From NCBI GenBank assembly GCA_030609765.1, contig JAUWTE010000269.1, positions 1 through 5,135 on the forward strand: a DNA stretch of 5,135 bases, in the 5' to 3' direction. The translations under genes were made by a program, and so were the position numbers. The notes beneath the pieces are model-generated. The model searched no databases. It was not told the origin of the DNA and was given only the letters and a program-made list of their open reading frames with translations. Position 1 is the first letter of the stretch. Every line of letters begins with the position of its first letter. Source of the DNA: Acidobacteriota bacterium (GTDB lineage: Bacteria > Acidobacteriota > UBA890). This document shows, piece after piece, positions 1-4,882 of the stretch.

Positions 1-1
1 C

Positions 2-898
2 CTGAGTGAGCTGATTGGCAACACACCACTCTTGCGTCTCGAGCGGCTGGCACCCGAGCACACGATCCTCGCCAAGTGCGAGATGATGAATCCGCTCAGC
101 ATCAAAGACCGGCCGGTGCTGCAGATCATCGAGGATGCGGAGCGCGAGGGTCACCTGTCGCCGGGCAGCACCCTGATCGAGGCTACCAGCGGCAACACGG
201 GAATGGCGCTCGCCTCGCTCGCCTCCATCAAAGGGTACAGCGCCATCCTCGTGATGTCGGAGATTCAGAGCAGCGAGCGACGGCAGGTTCTCAAGGCACT
301 GGGGGCCGAGCTCACCCTCACGCCGGCCTCGGAAGGCACCGCCGGGGCGCGGCGTCGCGTCAAGGAGATCCTCGCCGAGCATCCCGAGTACTTCTACGTC
401 GGCCAGCACCAGAATCCTTCCAACCCCGACGCTCACTACAAGAACACCGGTCCCGAGCTCTGGGAGGATACCGATGGCCGAATCGACATCCTGGTGGCGG
501 GGCTGGGCACCGGTGGCACCATCTGCGGCGCCGGCCGCTTCCTGAAGGAAAAGAAGCCCGGCGTTTGGCTCGTAGGAGTCGAGCCCGAGGAGTCGCCCTA
601 CATCTCCAAGGGGATCTTCCACCCGCACCGGCTGATGGGTACGGCGCCCGGCTTCGTGCCTGAGACCCTCGACCGAGAGATTCTCGACGAGATCTTCCTG
701 GTCAGTGAGGAGCAGGCGTTCTCCGCGTGCAGGAGCATCGCCGAGAAGGAGGGCCTGCTGGTAGGCATCTCCTCGGGTGCTTCTGCCCATGCCGCGATCC
801 AGATTGCCGGCCGACCCGAGAACCGTGGCAAGGTCATCGTCTGCGTGTTTGCCGATAGTGGTGAGCGCTACCTGAGCGTTGAGGGTCTATTCCTCTGA
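2..898 (+). CDS. cysM: Cysteine synthase (O-acetylserine sulfhydrylase), CysM type; 5' end outside window
   Basis: PLP-dependent fold type II enzyme expected to make L-cysteine from O-acetylserine (or a related activated serine) and sulfide or thiosulfate in the cytoplasm. The frame is open from position 2 and begins with LSELIGNTPLLR, the conserved N-terminal block, so the TTG at 32 is internal and probably only about ten residues are missing. In the 298 visible residues: the PLP lysine is K35 in NPLSIKDR, the substrate loop TSGNTG is at 62-67, the phosphate-binding loop GTGGT at 169-173, GVEP at 192-195, and the serine facing the pyridine nitrogen lies in SSGAS (257-261). The C-terminus (DSGERYLS) is typical and complete. 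IEATSGNTG resembles CysM more than CysK, but the two are hard to separate. The loop before the PLP lysine looks one residue shorter than the usual NPxxSVKDR. Family call sure; CysM over CysK is inference. Confidence 0.9.
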   Translation: MSELIGNTPLLRLERLAPEHTILAKCEMMNPLSIKDRPVLQIIEDAEREGHLSPGSTLIEATSGNTGMALASLASIKGYSAILVMSEIQSSERRQVLKALGAELTLTPASEGTAGARRRVKEILAEHPEYFYVGQHQNPSNPDAHYKNTGPELWEDTDGRIDILVAGLGTGGTICGAGRFLKEKKPGVWLVGVEPEESPYISKGIFHPHRLMGTAPGFVPETLDREILDEIFLVSEEQAFSACRSIAEKEGLLVGISSGASAHAAIQIAGRPENRGKVIVCVFADSGERYLSVEGLFL

Positions 899-1234
899 CG
901 CCTGGGCGGTTTCGGGTCCGCGCTTGTGCAGGCTCCAGATGACCATGAGCATGACGCCCATCAAGATGAAGGGTGGCGCCGGGATGAGGGCTACGCAGCA
1001 GAAACCCAACAACACCTTGTTGGCGTCAAGATCCAGCATCTCGAGAATGGCCCGTACCAGAAACACATAGTAGAGAACGAGCATGCCCAATAACGCCGTG
1101 ATGATCGCCAGCGGGACGGTGATCAGCAGCGGCAACCACAGCCATTCGGGATTGTGCACCTCGGGCTGGACAACGCAGGCTGTCGTTGTCAGCAGTAGCA
1201 ATCCGAGGAGAATTGCGCCTAGTTTCGATCTCAT
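887..1234 (-). CDS. Small hypothetical membrane protein with lipoprotein-like leader
   Basis: I do not recognise the family. The 115-aa product starts with a signal-like stretch (MRSK, then a Leu-rich core) ending in TTTAC, with Cys20 as a possible lipidation site; the -3 residue is Thr rather than the usual Leu/Val/Ile, so the lipobox is imperfect. Two long hydrophobic segments follow, about residues 31-60 and 72-101, the second containing CCVALIPAPP. The tail (HKRGPETAQASEE) is polar. The start at 1234 is chosen because it begins at the charged signal-peptide N-terminus and has GGGGGGAG just upstream; an in-frame ATG at 1255 would add MNVGGSL. The frame stays open far upstream, but that part reads as antisense of the neighbouring gene. 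The last 12 bp overlap the end of cysM on the opposite strand. Role unknown; an inner-membrane or envelope location is inferred from hydrophobicity alone. Confidence 0.72.
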   Translation of the reverse strand: MRSKLGAILLGLLLLTTTACVVQPEVHNPEWLWLPLLITVPLAIITALLGMLVLYYVFLVRAILEMLDLDANKVLLGFCCVALIPAPPFILMGVMLMVIWSLHKRGPETAQASEE

Positions 1235-1238
1235 CAAG

Positions 1239-1246
1239 CTCCCCCC
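1239..1246 (-). promoter_or_regulatory. Ribosome binding site of the small membrane protein
   Basis: GGGGGGAG read on the minus strand, 4 nt before the ATG at 1234. It favours this start over the in-frame ATG at 1255, which lies upstream of the site. Confidence 0.55.
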
Positions 1247-1271
1247 AACATTCATACTCCGCGAGCGGTCA

Positions 1272-1291
1272 TCATTCCCTAACCGGAATGA
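1272..1291. repeat. Inverted repeat TCATTCC-N6-GGAATGA, possible operator
   Basis: Perfect 7-bp arms with a 6-nt spacer (CTAACC), within the divergent intergenic region, about 40-57 bp upstream of the leftward gene's start. The size and symmetry suit a dimeric regulator, but no regulator gene is in view and a chance occurrence cannot be excluded. Confidence 0.35.
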
Positions 1292-1432
1292 CTTGCGCCT
1301 GTGTCTACTCCTTATATGCCGCCGCGACCGCGTCTGTTCGCTTCGGGATGGGAGCCCTGGGGAGAGTCCCGGACTAATGGCGACCAGCCCTTTCCTGTAG
1401 CTTGCCGAACACCGACGCACGACCTCCGGTTG

Positions 1433-1460
1433 TTGATCGCCAGTGGCAGCGGAGTAAACT
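1433..1460 (+). promoter_or_regulatory. Candidate arsS promoter (-35 TTGATC, -10 TAAACT)
   Basis: TTGATC (1433-1438) and TAAACT (1455-1460) each match four of six sigma-70 consensus bases and are 16 bp apart. Transcription would begin around 1467, only a few bases before the arsS ATG at 1470, giving an almost leaderless message. That agrees with the absence of a Shine-Dalgarno sequence at normal spacing. Inference from sequence only. Confidence 0.35.
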
Positions 1461-1469
1461 CCCTGGCTT

Positions 1470-2468
1470 ATGGAAAGTGCATCGATTGTCCCTGGATCCG
1501 AAGGAGCACAATTCTCGCCCTTCCTCGAGAAGCTGGCGGGACTGGGGGTGAGGCTGCGTGCCGATACCGTCGAGATCCTGCAGGTCAATCTCGGGTATCG
1601 CTGCAACTTGTCGTGCCTGCACTGCCACATCCAGGCCGGTCCGCGGCGTGGTGAGTCGATGGCTCCCGAAACACTGGAGCACGTCCTCCGGGTGCTCGAG
1701 CGGTTCGAGATCCCGCGGTTGGACCTCACGGGTGGTGCACCCGAGATGCATCCGCAGTTCGAGGAGCTAGTCCGGGCCGCGGCAGGCGTCGGATGCCAGG
1801 TGAGCGTGCGCACGAACCTGGCGATCATGGAGGAGCCCGACTACAGCCACCTCCCCGACCTCTTCTCTTGCCTGGGGGTGGAGGTGATCGGCTCGATGCC
1901 CTGCTACACGGAGGAGCTCGTTGACCAGCAGCGTGGAAGGGGAGTTTACGCACGCAATATTCGAGTGCTGCGGCGTCTCAACGAGCTCGGCTATGGTGAC
2001 CCGTCCGGCGGGCTGCTGTTGCACCTCGTCTACAACCCCCAAGGTGACACCGTAGCCCCCGAACAGTGCGCGCTGGAGGCTAACTATCGCGAGGTGCTGT
2101 TCAAGGAGCACGGCATTCGCTTCAATAGCCTCTTCACGATCACGAACGCTCCCATCGGCCGGTTCGCCGCAATCCTCGAACGCGAGGGGCGGCTGCGCGC
2201 CTATCATCAGCAACTCGCCCAGGCCTTCAATCCGGACACACTCCCGAGCCTGATGTGTCGGAATACGGTGAGCGTTGCCTGGGACGGTAGTCTCTACGAC
2301 TGCGACTTCAACCAGGCGATCGGTATGGCGCTGGACAGCCGTGTGCCCCGGCATATCCGCGACTTCGACCTCGAAGCTCTAGCCTCTCGCTCCATCCGCT
2401 GCGACGACCACTGTTATGCCTGCACCGCCGGCGGCGGCTCGAGCTGTCGCGGCGCCCTCGTGAGCTAA
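1470..2468 (+). CDS. arsS: Arsenosugar biosynthesis radical SAM protein ArsS
   Basis: Radical SAM enzyme that, in characterised members, joins the 5'-deoxyadenosyl group of SAM to methylated arsenic made by ArsM, the first step from dimethylarsenic to arsenosugars. The 332-aa product has the radical SAM cluster motif CX3CX2C at C45, C49 and C52 (YRCNLSCLHCH), a SAM-binding-type LTGGAPE at 86-92, and the family block PCYTEELVDQQRGRGVY (144-160). The C-terminal Cys-rich domain (DUF3641 in Pfam) carries LMCRN (C263), YDCDFNQ (C278) and a closing CDDHCYACTAGGGSSC cluster (C311, C315, C318, C326). Some family members have selenocysteine near this end; here the codon is TGT, plain Cys. The ATG at 1470 is the first start after an in-frame TAA at 1455; no good ribosome site precedes it (GGAG is 15 nt away). 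No arsM lies in the window. Length is full for the family. Confidence 0.93.
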   Translation: MESASIVPGSEGAQFSPFLEKLAGLGVRLRADTVEILQVNLGYRCNLSCLHCHIQAGPRRGESMAPETLEHVLRVLERFEIPRLDLTGGAPEMHPQFEELVRAAAGVGCQVSVRTNLAIMEEPDYSHLPDLFSCLGVEVIGSMPCYTEELVDQQRGRGVYARNIRVLRRLNELGYGDPSGGLLLHLVYNPQGDTVAPEQCALEANYREVLFKEHGIRFNSLFTITNAPIGRFAAILEREGRLRAYHQQLAQAFNPDTLPSLMCRNTVSVAWDGSLYDCDFNQAIGMALDSRVPRHIRDFDLEALASRSIRCDDHCYACTAGGGSSCRGALVS

Positions 2469-2488
2469 CGAGGCAGCGAGCTAGCGAG
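2462..2488. repeat. Imperfect short direct repeat spanning the arsS and vapC stop codons
   Basis: GAGCTAACGAG (2462-2472) recurs as GAGCTAGCGAG (2478-2488), 10 of 11 bases identical with a 16-bp period. The first copy contains the arsS TAA and the second the vapC stop (TAG on the minus strand). It may be chance or a small duplication at the junction of the two gene blocks. No hairpin with a T-tract was seen here, so there is no obvious intrinsic terminator between the converging genes. Confidence 0.4.
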
Positions 2489-2879
2489 TCCAGTTCTCGA
2501 CCCGAAGACCCGGCACCCGCTCGAATTCCTGATTGTTGTTGGTTACGAGGGTGGCGCCGAGCGCGAGCGCGTGCCCGGCAATCAGCAAGTCGTACGACCC
2601 GATCATTGTGCCGGAGGCCGCAAGGTCACCCCTGATCTGCGCGGCCCGGCGGGCGGCGGGCACGTCGAACGGCAGCACCTCGACATTTCCCAGAAACGCA
2701 GCCACCACCAGGCCGAGCTCCTCGGTCCGCCCACTGCGATGCACCCCATACTCGAGCTCGTACTGGGTAACCACCGAGACCTTGAGCTCGCCGGGCCGAA
2801 AGGTCCGCACTCGGTCGATGAGCACCGTGTGGGTCCGCTTCATCAGATAGCTGCAGGTGTCCGTGTCGAGCAGATACAT
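2481..2879 (-). CDS. vapC: VapC family PIN-domain ribonuclease toxin
   Basis: Toxin of a type II toxin-antitoxin pair; VapC proteins are Mg-dependent RNases, often cutting tRNA or rRNA, and are held inactive by VapB. The 132-aa product is of normal length. It has the PIN acidic residues in order: D5 in LLDTD, E41 in VVTQYELEYG, D97 in SYDLLIAGHAL, and the C-terminal LVTNNNQEF with E118 and the Asn cluster at 114-116. The closing VPGLRVENW is typical of this subgroup. The gene is second in its operon: its ATG shares one base with the vapB stop (TGATG), which points to translational coupling. It converges on arsS with only 12 bp between the stop codons. All catalytic positions are present, so it is likely active. 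The target RNA cannot be read from the sequence. Confidence 0.93.
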   Translation of the reverse strand: MYLLDTDTCSYLMKRTHTVLIDRVRTFRPGELKVSVVTQYELEYGVHRSGRTEELGLVVAAFLGNVEVLPFDVPAARRAAQIRGDLAASGTMIGSYDLLIAGHALALGATLVTNNNQEFERVPGLRVENWTR

Positions 2880-3136
2880 CAGAGGGAAGGGCGCTCGGGA
2901 GGTGGCAGGTCCTCACCTGTGTCGAATTCGGCGGGCAACACGAGAGTGGGGTCGCCGAAAAACTGGTCCCAGCCGTTCTCGTAGAGCGGACGCACGATGA
3001 GCGCGTCGCCGTGTGGCTCGATCACTACAGTGTCGGTGTCGAAGCTGAGGCCTACGGGAATGCGGATCGCCTGGTTGCGACCGTTCCTGAAGACTCTGGC
3101 TGTTACGCGCAAGGCGTCCTTCTTTTCTCCTGGCAT
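2879..3136 (-). CDS. vapB: VapB antitoxin, AbrB/SpoVT-like DNA-binding type
   Basis: Antitoxin partner of the downstream VapC. The N-terminal part (about residues 9-48) is a swapped-hairpin AbrB-type DNA-binding domain with the hallmark VTARVFRNGRNQAIRIP, and the C-terminus has WDQFF (56-60), the segment that in VapB proteins wraps the toxin active site. As drawn from the ATG at 3136 the protein is 85 aa. However, that ATG sits inside the operator palindrome and almost on the predicted transcription start, and family members normally begin right at the M-x-x-TA-KVF block. A TTG at 3112 (residue 9) has AAGGA four bases upstream and would give a 77-aa protein with the canonical N-terminus, so it may be the true start. 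The product probably represses its own operon together with VapC. Confidence 0.9.
   Translation of the reverse strand: MPGEKKDALRVTARVFRNGRNQAIRIPVGLSFDTDTVVIEPHGDALIVRPLYENGWDQFFGDPTLVLPAEFDTGEDLPPPERPSL
3117..3121 (-). promoter_or_regulatory. Shine-Dalgarno AAGGA favouring a TTG start for vapB
   Basis: On the minus strand AAGGA is followed by CGCC and then TTG at 3112, inside a purine-rich stretch that also holds AGGAG (3131-3127). The upstream ATG at 3136 lacks such a site at normal distance. This supports initiation at 3112. Confidence 0.45.
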
Positions 3137-3154
3137 ATGCTAAAAGCATATGCC
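3132..3154. promoter_or_regulatory. vapBC operator: paired GCATATGC palindromes
   Basis: The arms GGCATATGC (3132-3140) and GCATATGCC (3146-3154) form a perfect 9-bp inverted repeat around TAAAA. Each arm also contains the self-complementary octamer GCATATGC, so the site is two palindromes in tandem, suited to one VapB dimer per half. It covers the predicted -10 element and the ATG at 3136. Autoregulation of vapBC operons by VapB-VapC is established for the family; its use here is inference. Confidence 0.7.
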
Positions 3155-3173
3155 TCACCGGTATCCCCCACAA
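3145..3173 (-). promoter_or_regulatory. Candidate vapBC promoter (-35 TTGTGG, -10 TATGCT)
   Basis: Reading leftward, TTGTGG (3173-3168) and TATGCT (3150-3145) are 17 bp apart; they match three and four of six consensus bases. The -10 hexamer lies within the operator, so bound VapB would block RNA polymerase. The start point falls near 3138, leaving about 2 nt before the ATG at 3136 or about 26 nt before the TTG at 3112. Confidence 0.45.
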
Positions 3174-3487
3174 GTCCCAGACTCCTGAACCGATGAGACG
3201 GCCACACCCGTCGCGATTCCGGGGGGTAGGTGCTATGCGTGAGCTGCCCTCGATGCCCTCCTCGCAACTCATGCGCAGGCCTGCATGATGCTGCACAAGC
3301 TCGGACAATGGATGTTCGGATCTTCCTTTCCCGGAGTGAAGAAAGGGGATGATCGGGCCTGCGGTCGGCGCTAATCTGCCAGCATGCGCCCGCCGCGGCG
3401 AACGGGGAACGGGGGGTACGTCTCCCAGGTTTTTGCGTTGTGCGAGGACCCGCCGGGGTGGGCTTAAGGGCAACGACTGGCTGGTTG
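3155..3487. other. Intergenic stretch with no gene seen
   Basis: About 330 bp between the vapBC operator and the next gene. Frames on both strands give only Arg/Pro/Ser-rich translations typical of non-coding GC-rich DNA. A weak inverted repeat CCTTTC/GAAAGG (3325-3330 and 3341-3346, 10-nt loop) has no T-tract and is not a convincing terminator. I see no tRNA or riboswitch. The promoter of the following gene should lie here, but I cannot point to it. Confidence 0.5.
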
Positions 3488-4357
3488 ATGGCGCGACTGC
3501 GTGAACGCTGCAATTTGTTCAAAGGGTCCCTGCGCATATCGCCGCGTCCGTACATTCCGGACGCGTGGCAAGTCCCGCAGGATCATCCCTCATCGCGGCA
3601 TTTCTACGTTCACAAAGAGTCCGGGCGGACCTCATGGCAAATCGAGGGTCCAGGCTGGGAGCTCGAGCGGACGCTCAAGCTCTGGCACTCTCGCCAAGCG
3701 CTGCGCGTCTGGGCCGGGCGGCGGCTGATTCTCACACTCGGCCACGAGGAGGCTCGGCGCCGCATCAATGAGCTGCAGGCGCGGCTTAATCGCGACATTC
3801 CCTGCCCCAATGCGTTCCTCGATCTGCTCGTGTCGATCACCTACGAGGTAGTAACGCTGCGGCGGCGCGCCGAGCGATGGCAGCGGCTCCGAGTCGAGAT
3901 CCAGAGGAAGGCCGAGTGCGACACCAACTGGTGGGGCACGGTTGCGGCTTCTCTGGGCAGTTGGGGTGAGGAAGGAGCTGATGCGGCCAAGGCCATAGCG
4001 GCCTCGGTTGATTCATTGGTCGCCAGTCTCGGCGCCGCCAGTGAGGTTTGGTCGGAGGGAGCGACCGGGGGGGCGCTCTCAGAAGCGCAGAGGTCCTTCC
4101 TGGGCCGCGGCCGTGCATCCTGGAACTGGATGGACTACCAGACCCTGCCTCGCAAGCTGAAGTCACCCGACATCAACTGGATCGTGGCGCAAGCGATCGT
4201 CCGCTTTCGCGACAGTCACCCCGACGACAGCATTGAGGTCGCGGTACGCCACGTGTCGCGGTATCTGGACATGCTCGGCTGCTCCCTGGGGAGCGAAACC
4301 TCAGGGCCGTTTACGGCAACCGTGGAAAGTCTCCCGGATCGCGCCGTTAGTTGCTGA
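3488..4357 (+). CDS. Hypothetical protein, Trp-rich, family not recognised
   Basis: I do not recognise this 289-aa product. It looks genuinely coding: long open frame, G/C-rich third positions, and alternating charged and hydrophobic helices such as HEEARRRINELQARLNR (86-102) and LRRRAERWQRLRVEIQRK (124-141). It holds 13 Trp (about 4.5%), including NWWG (147-150) and SWNWMDYQ (211-218). Residues 152-186 are Ala-rich and lack charge clusters; 228-265 are again mixed helical (INWIVAQAIVRF, VAVRHVSRYLDMLG). There is no signal peptide or clear membrane segment, so it is probably cytoplasmic. The ATG at 3488 is chosen; in-frame GTGs at 3440 and 3458 would extend it, and none of the three has a strong ribosome site. 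It lies between two toxin-antitoxin operons, suggesting an accessory gene, but no function is claimed. Confidence 0.65.
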   Translation: MARLRERCNLFKGSLRISPRPYIPDAWQVPQDHPSSRHFYVHKESGRTSWQIEGPGWELERTLKLWHSRQALRVWAGRRLILTLGHEEARRRINELQARLNRDIPCPNAFLDLLVSITYEVVTLRRRAERWQRLRVEIQRKAECDTNWWGTVAASLGSWGEEGADAAKAIAASVDSLVASLGAASEVWSEGATGGALSEAQRSFLGRGRASWNWMDYQTLPRKLKSPDINWIVAQAIVRFRDSHPDDSIEVAVRHVSRYLDMLGCSLGSETSGPFTATVESLPDRAVSC

Positions 4358-4512
4358 TTTTGGCAACCAGCGACGCCCGCGGCTACCGGCCCCGGGACTC
4401 TTCTTCGCGCGTGACCGTCCCACTGTCATGGAGGCGGTGCGTCATCAACTGGATGGTCTGATCCGGGGTGGCGCTGCGCAGGCAATGACGATTGGGAAGT
4501 TCTCCTAAAACT

Positions 4513-4533
4513 TTACGTAATCATGTATATTAT
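4513..4533 (+). promoter_or_regulatory. AT-rich promoter/operator island upstream of the Phd-RelE pair
   Basis: In otherwise GC-rich DNA this segment has the perfect 8-bp palindrome TTACGTAA (4513-4520) and overlapping -10-like hexamers TATATT (4526-4531) and TATTAT (4528-4533). No good -35 was found at 16-18 bp. Position and palindrome suggest the autoregulated promoter of the downstream operon, with a leader of about 65 nt. Confidence 0.4.
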
Positions 4534-4593
4534 TGAGAGAAGCGACAAAAGAGCATCAGAGCTGGATCACCCGGCCGCACATAATCCTCGGAC

Positions 4594-4597
4594 AGGA
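4594..4597 (+). promoter_or_regulatory. Ribosome binding site of the Phd/YefM antitoxin
   Basis: AGGA, six bases before the ATG at 4604. It selects this start over the in-frame ATG at 4523, which would sit upstream of the presumed -10 element. Confidence 0.55.
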
Positions 4598-4603
4598 CGC
4601 GGA

Positions 4604-4882
4604 ATGGCCACTGAAACGATTTCTCTCACCGATCTCCGACCGCGGATCTCGGAGCTCGTGGAGCGTGCCCACACAGAGTTCGAGCGCTTCGTGATCACTC
4701 GTCGAGGTCGCGCGGAGGCTGTTCTCCTGGCTGCAGACGAGCTCGACGGGCTACTTGAAACCATCGAAATCCTCTCCGACCGGGCCTTGGTCAAGAGGCT
4801 GGTCGAGGCCGAGGAGGAACTGGCCTCGGGTGGCGGCCACTCACTCGAGGAGGTGAGGGCTGCTCTCGCGGATCGTGGCTGA
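4604..4882 (+). CDS. Phd/YefM family antitoxin
   Basis: Antitoxin of a type II pair: binds the operon promoter through its N-terminal domain and neutralises the toxin through its C-terminal tail. The 92-aa product begins MATETISLTDLRPRISELVE, the usual Phd/YefM opening, followed by FERFVITRRGRAEAVLLAADELDGL (27-51), where the ITRRGRAEAVL strand-turn is diagnostic. LLETIEILSDRALVKRLVEAEEEL (50-73) is the helix common in members paired with RelE/ParE toxins, and SLEEVRAAL (80-88) is the typical tail. The start at 4604 matches the family N-terminus; translation from 4523 would add 27 residues unlike the family. The stop overlaps the toxin start by 8 bp, so the two are translated together. Confidence 0.92.
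   Translation: MATETISLTDLRPRISELVERAHTEFERFVITRRGRAEAVLLAADELDGLLETIEILSDRALVKRLVEAEEELASGGGHSLEEVRAALADRG

Larger units (their letters stand above)
1235..1469. other. Divergent intergenic region between the membrane protein and arsS
   Basis: This 235-bp stretch separates two divergently transcribed genes and should carry both promoters. I see no gene in it. It contains a 7-bp inverted repeat (1272-1291), a G-rich segment with short GGGA/TCCC complementarity around 1346-1370, and a plausible arsS promoter at its right end. I could not find a convincing promoter pair for the leftward gene; a TATAAG-like hexamer lies near 1313-1318 on the minus strand but has no good -35 partner. Confidence 0.6.
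4358..4603. other. Intergenic region before the second toxin-antitoxin pair
   Basis: No complete gene is supported. A different frame stays open to a TAA at 4506-4508 and includes a short protein-like stretch from the ATG at 4428 (MEAVRHQLDGLIRGG, 26 codons), which could be a chance open frame or a relic of a longer protein. A GTTGC/GCAAC hairpin (4350-4367) overlaps the preceding stop codon but lacks a T-tract. The right end turns AT-rich around 4505-4535. Confidence 0.45.

Noticed and set aside
32..898. Cysteine synthase starting at the TTG at 32
   Set aside because: The upstream in-frame residues LSELIGNTPL are the conserved family N-terminus, so the gene begins outside the window.
1340..1420. 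GGGGAGAGTCCCGG segment resembling the start of a glycine or cobalamin riboswitch upstream of arsS
   Set aside because: The other conserved blocks are missing: no GCCGAAGGRGCAA or AGGCAAAAGGAC for glycine and no proper B12 box. Short G-rich similarity alone is not enough.
887..1828. A 313-aa minus-strand protein extending the membrane protein upstream
   Set aside because: The part beyond 1234-1255 is Arg/Ser-rich, lies antisense to arsS, and the signal-like N-terminus with its ribosome site marks the true start.
1767..2354. Long minus-strand open frame opposite arsS
   Set aside because: It mirrors a strongly supported coding region and has no recognisable domain; expected in GC-rich DNA.
3325..3346. 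CCTTTC/GAAAGG inverted repeat as a terminator or operator
   Set aside because: Six-bp arms with a 10-nt loop and no T-tract; likely chance.
3837..4166. 109-aa minus-strand open frame opposite the orphan gene
   Set aside because: Low-complexity Pro/Arg/Trp-rich translation, opposite a better coding frame.
4350..4367. GTTGC/GCAAC hairpin at the end of the orphan gene as a terminator
   Set aside because: Only a 5-bp stem, overlaps the stop codon, and no T-tract follows.
4523..4603. A 27-residue N-terminal extension of the Phd antitoxin from the ATG at 4523
   Set aside because: It overlaps the -10-like region, is unlike the family, and the ATG at 4604 has AGGA at good spacing.
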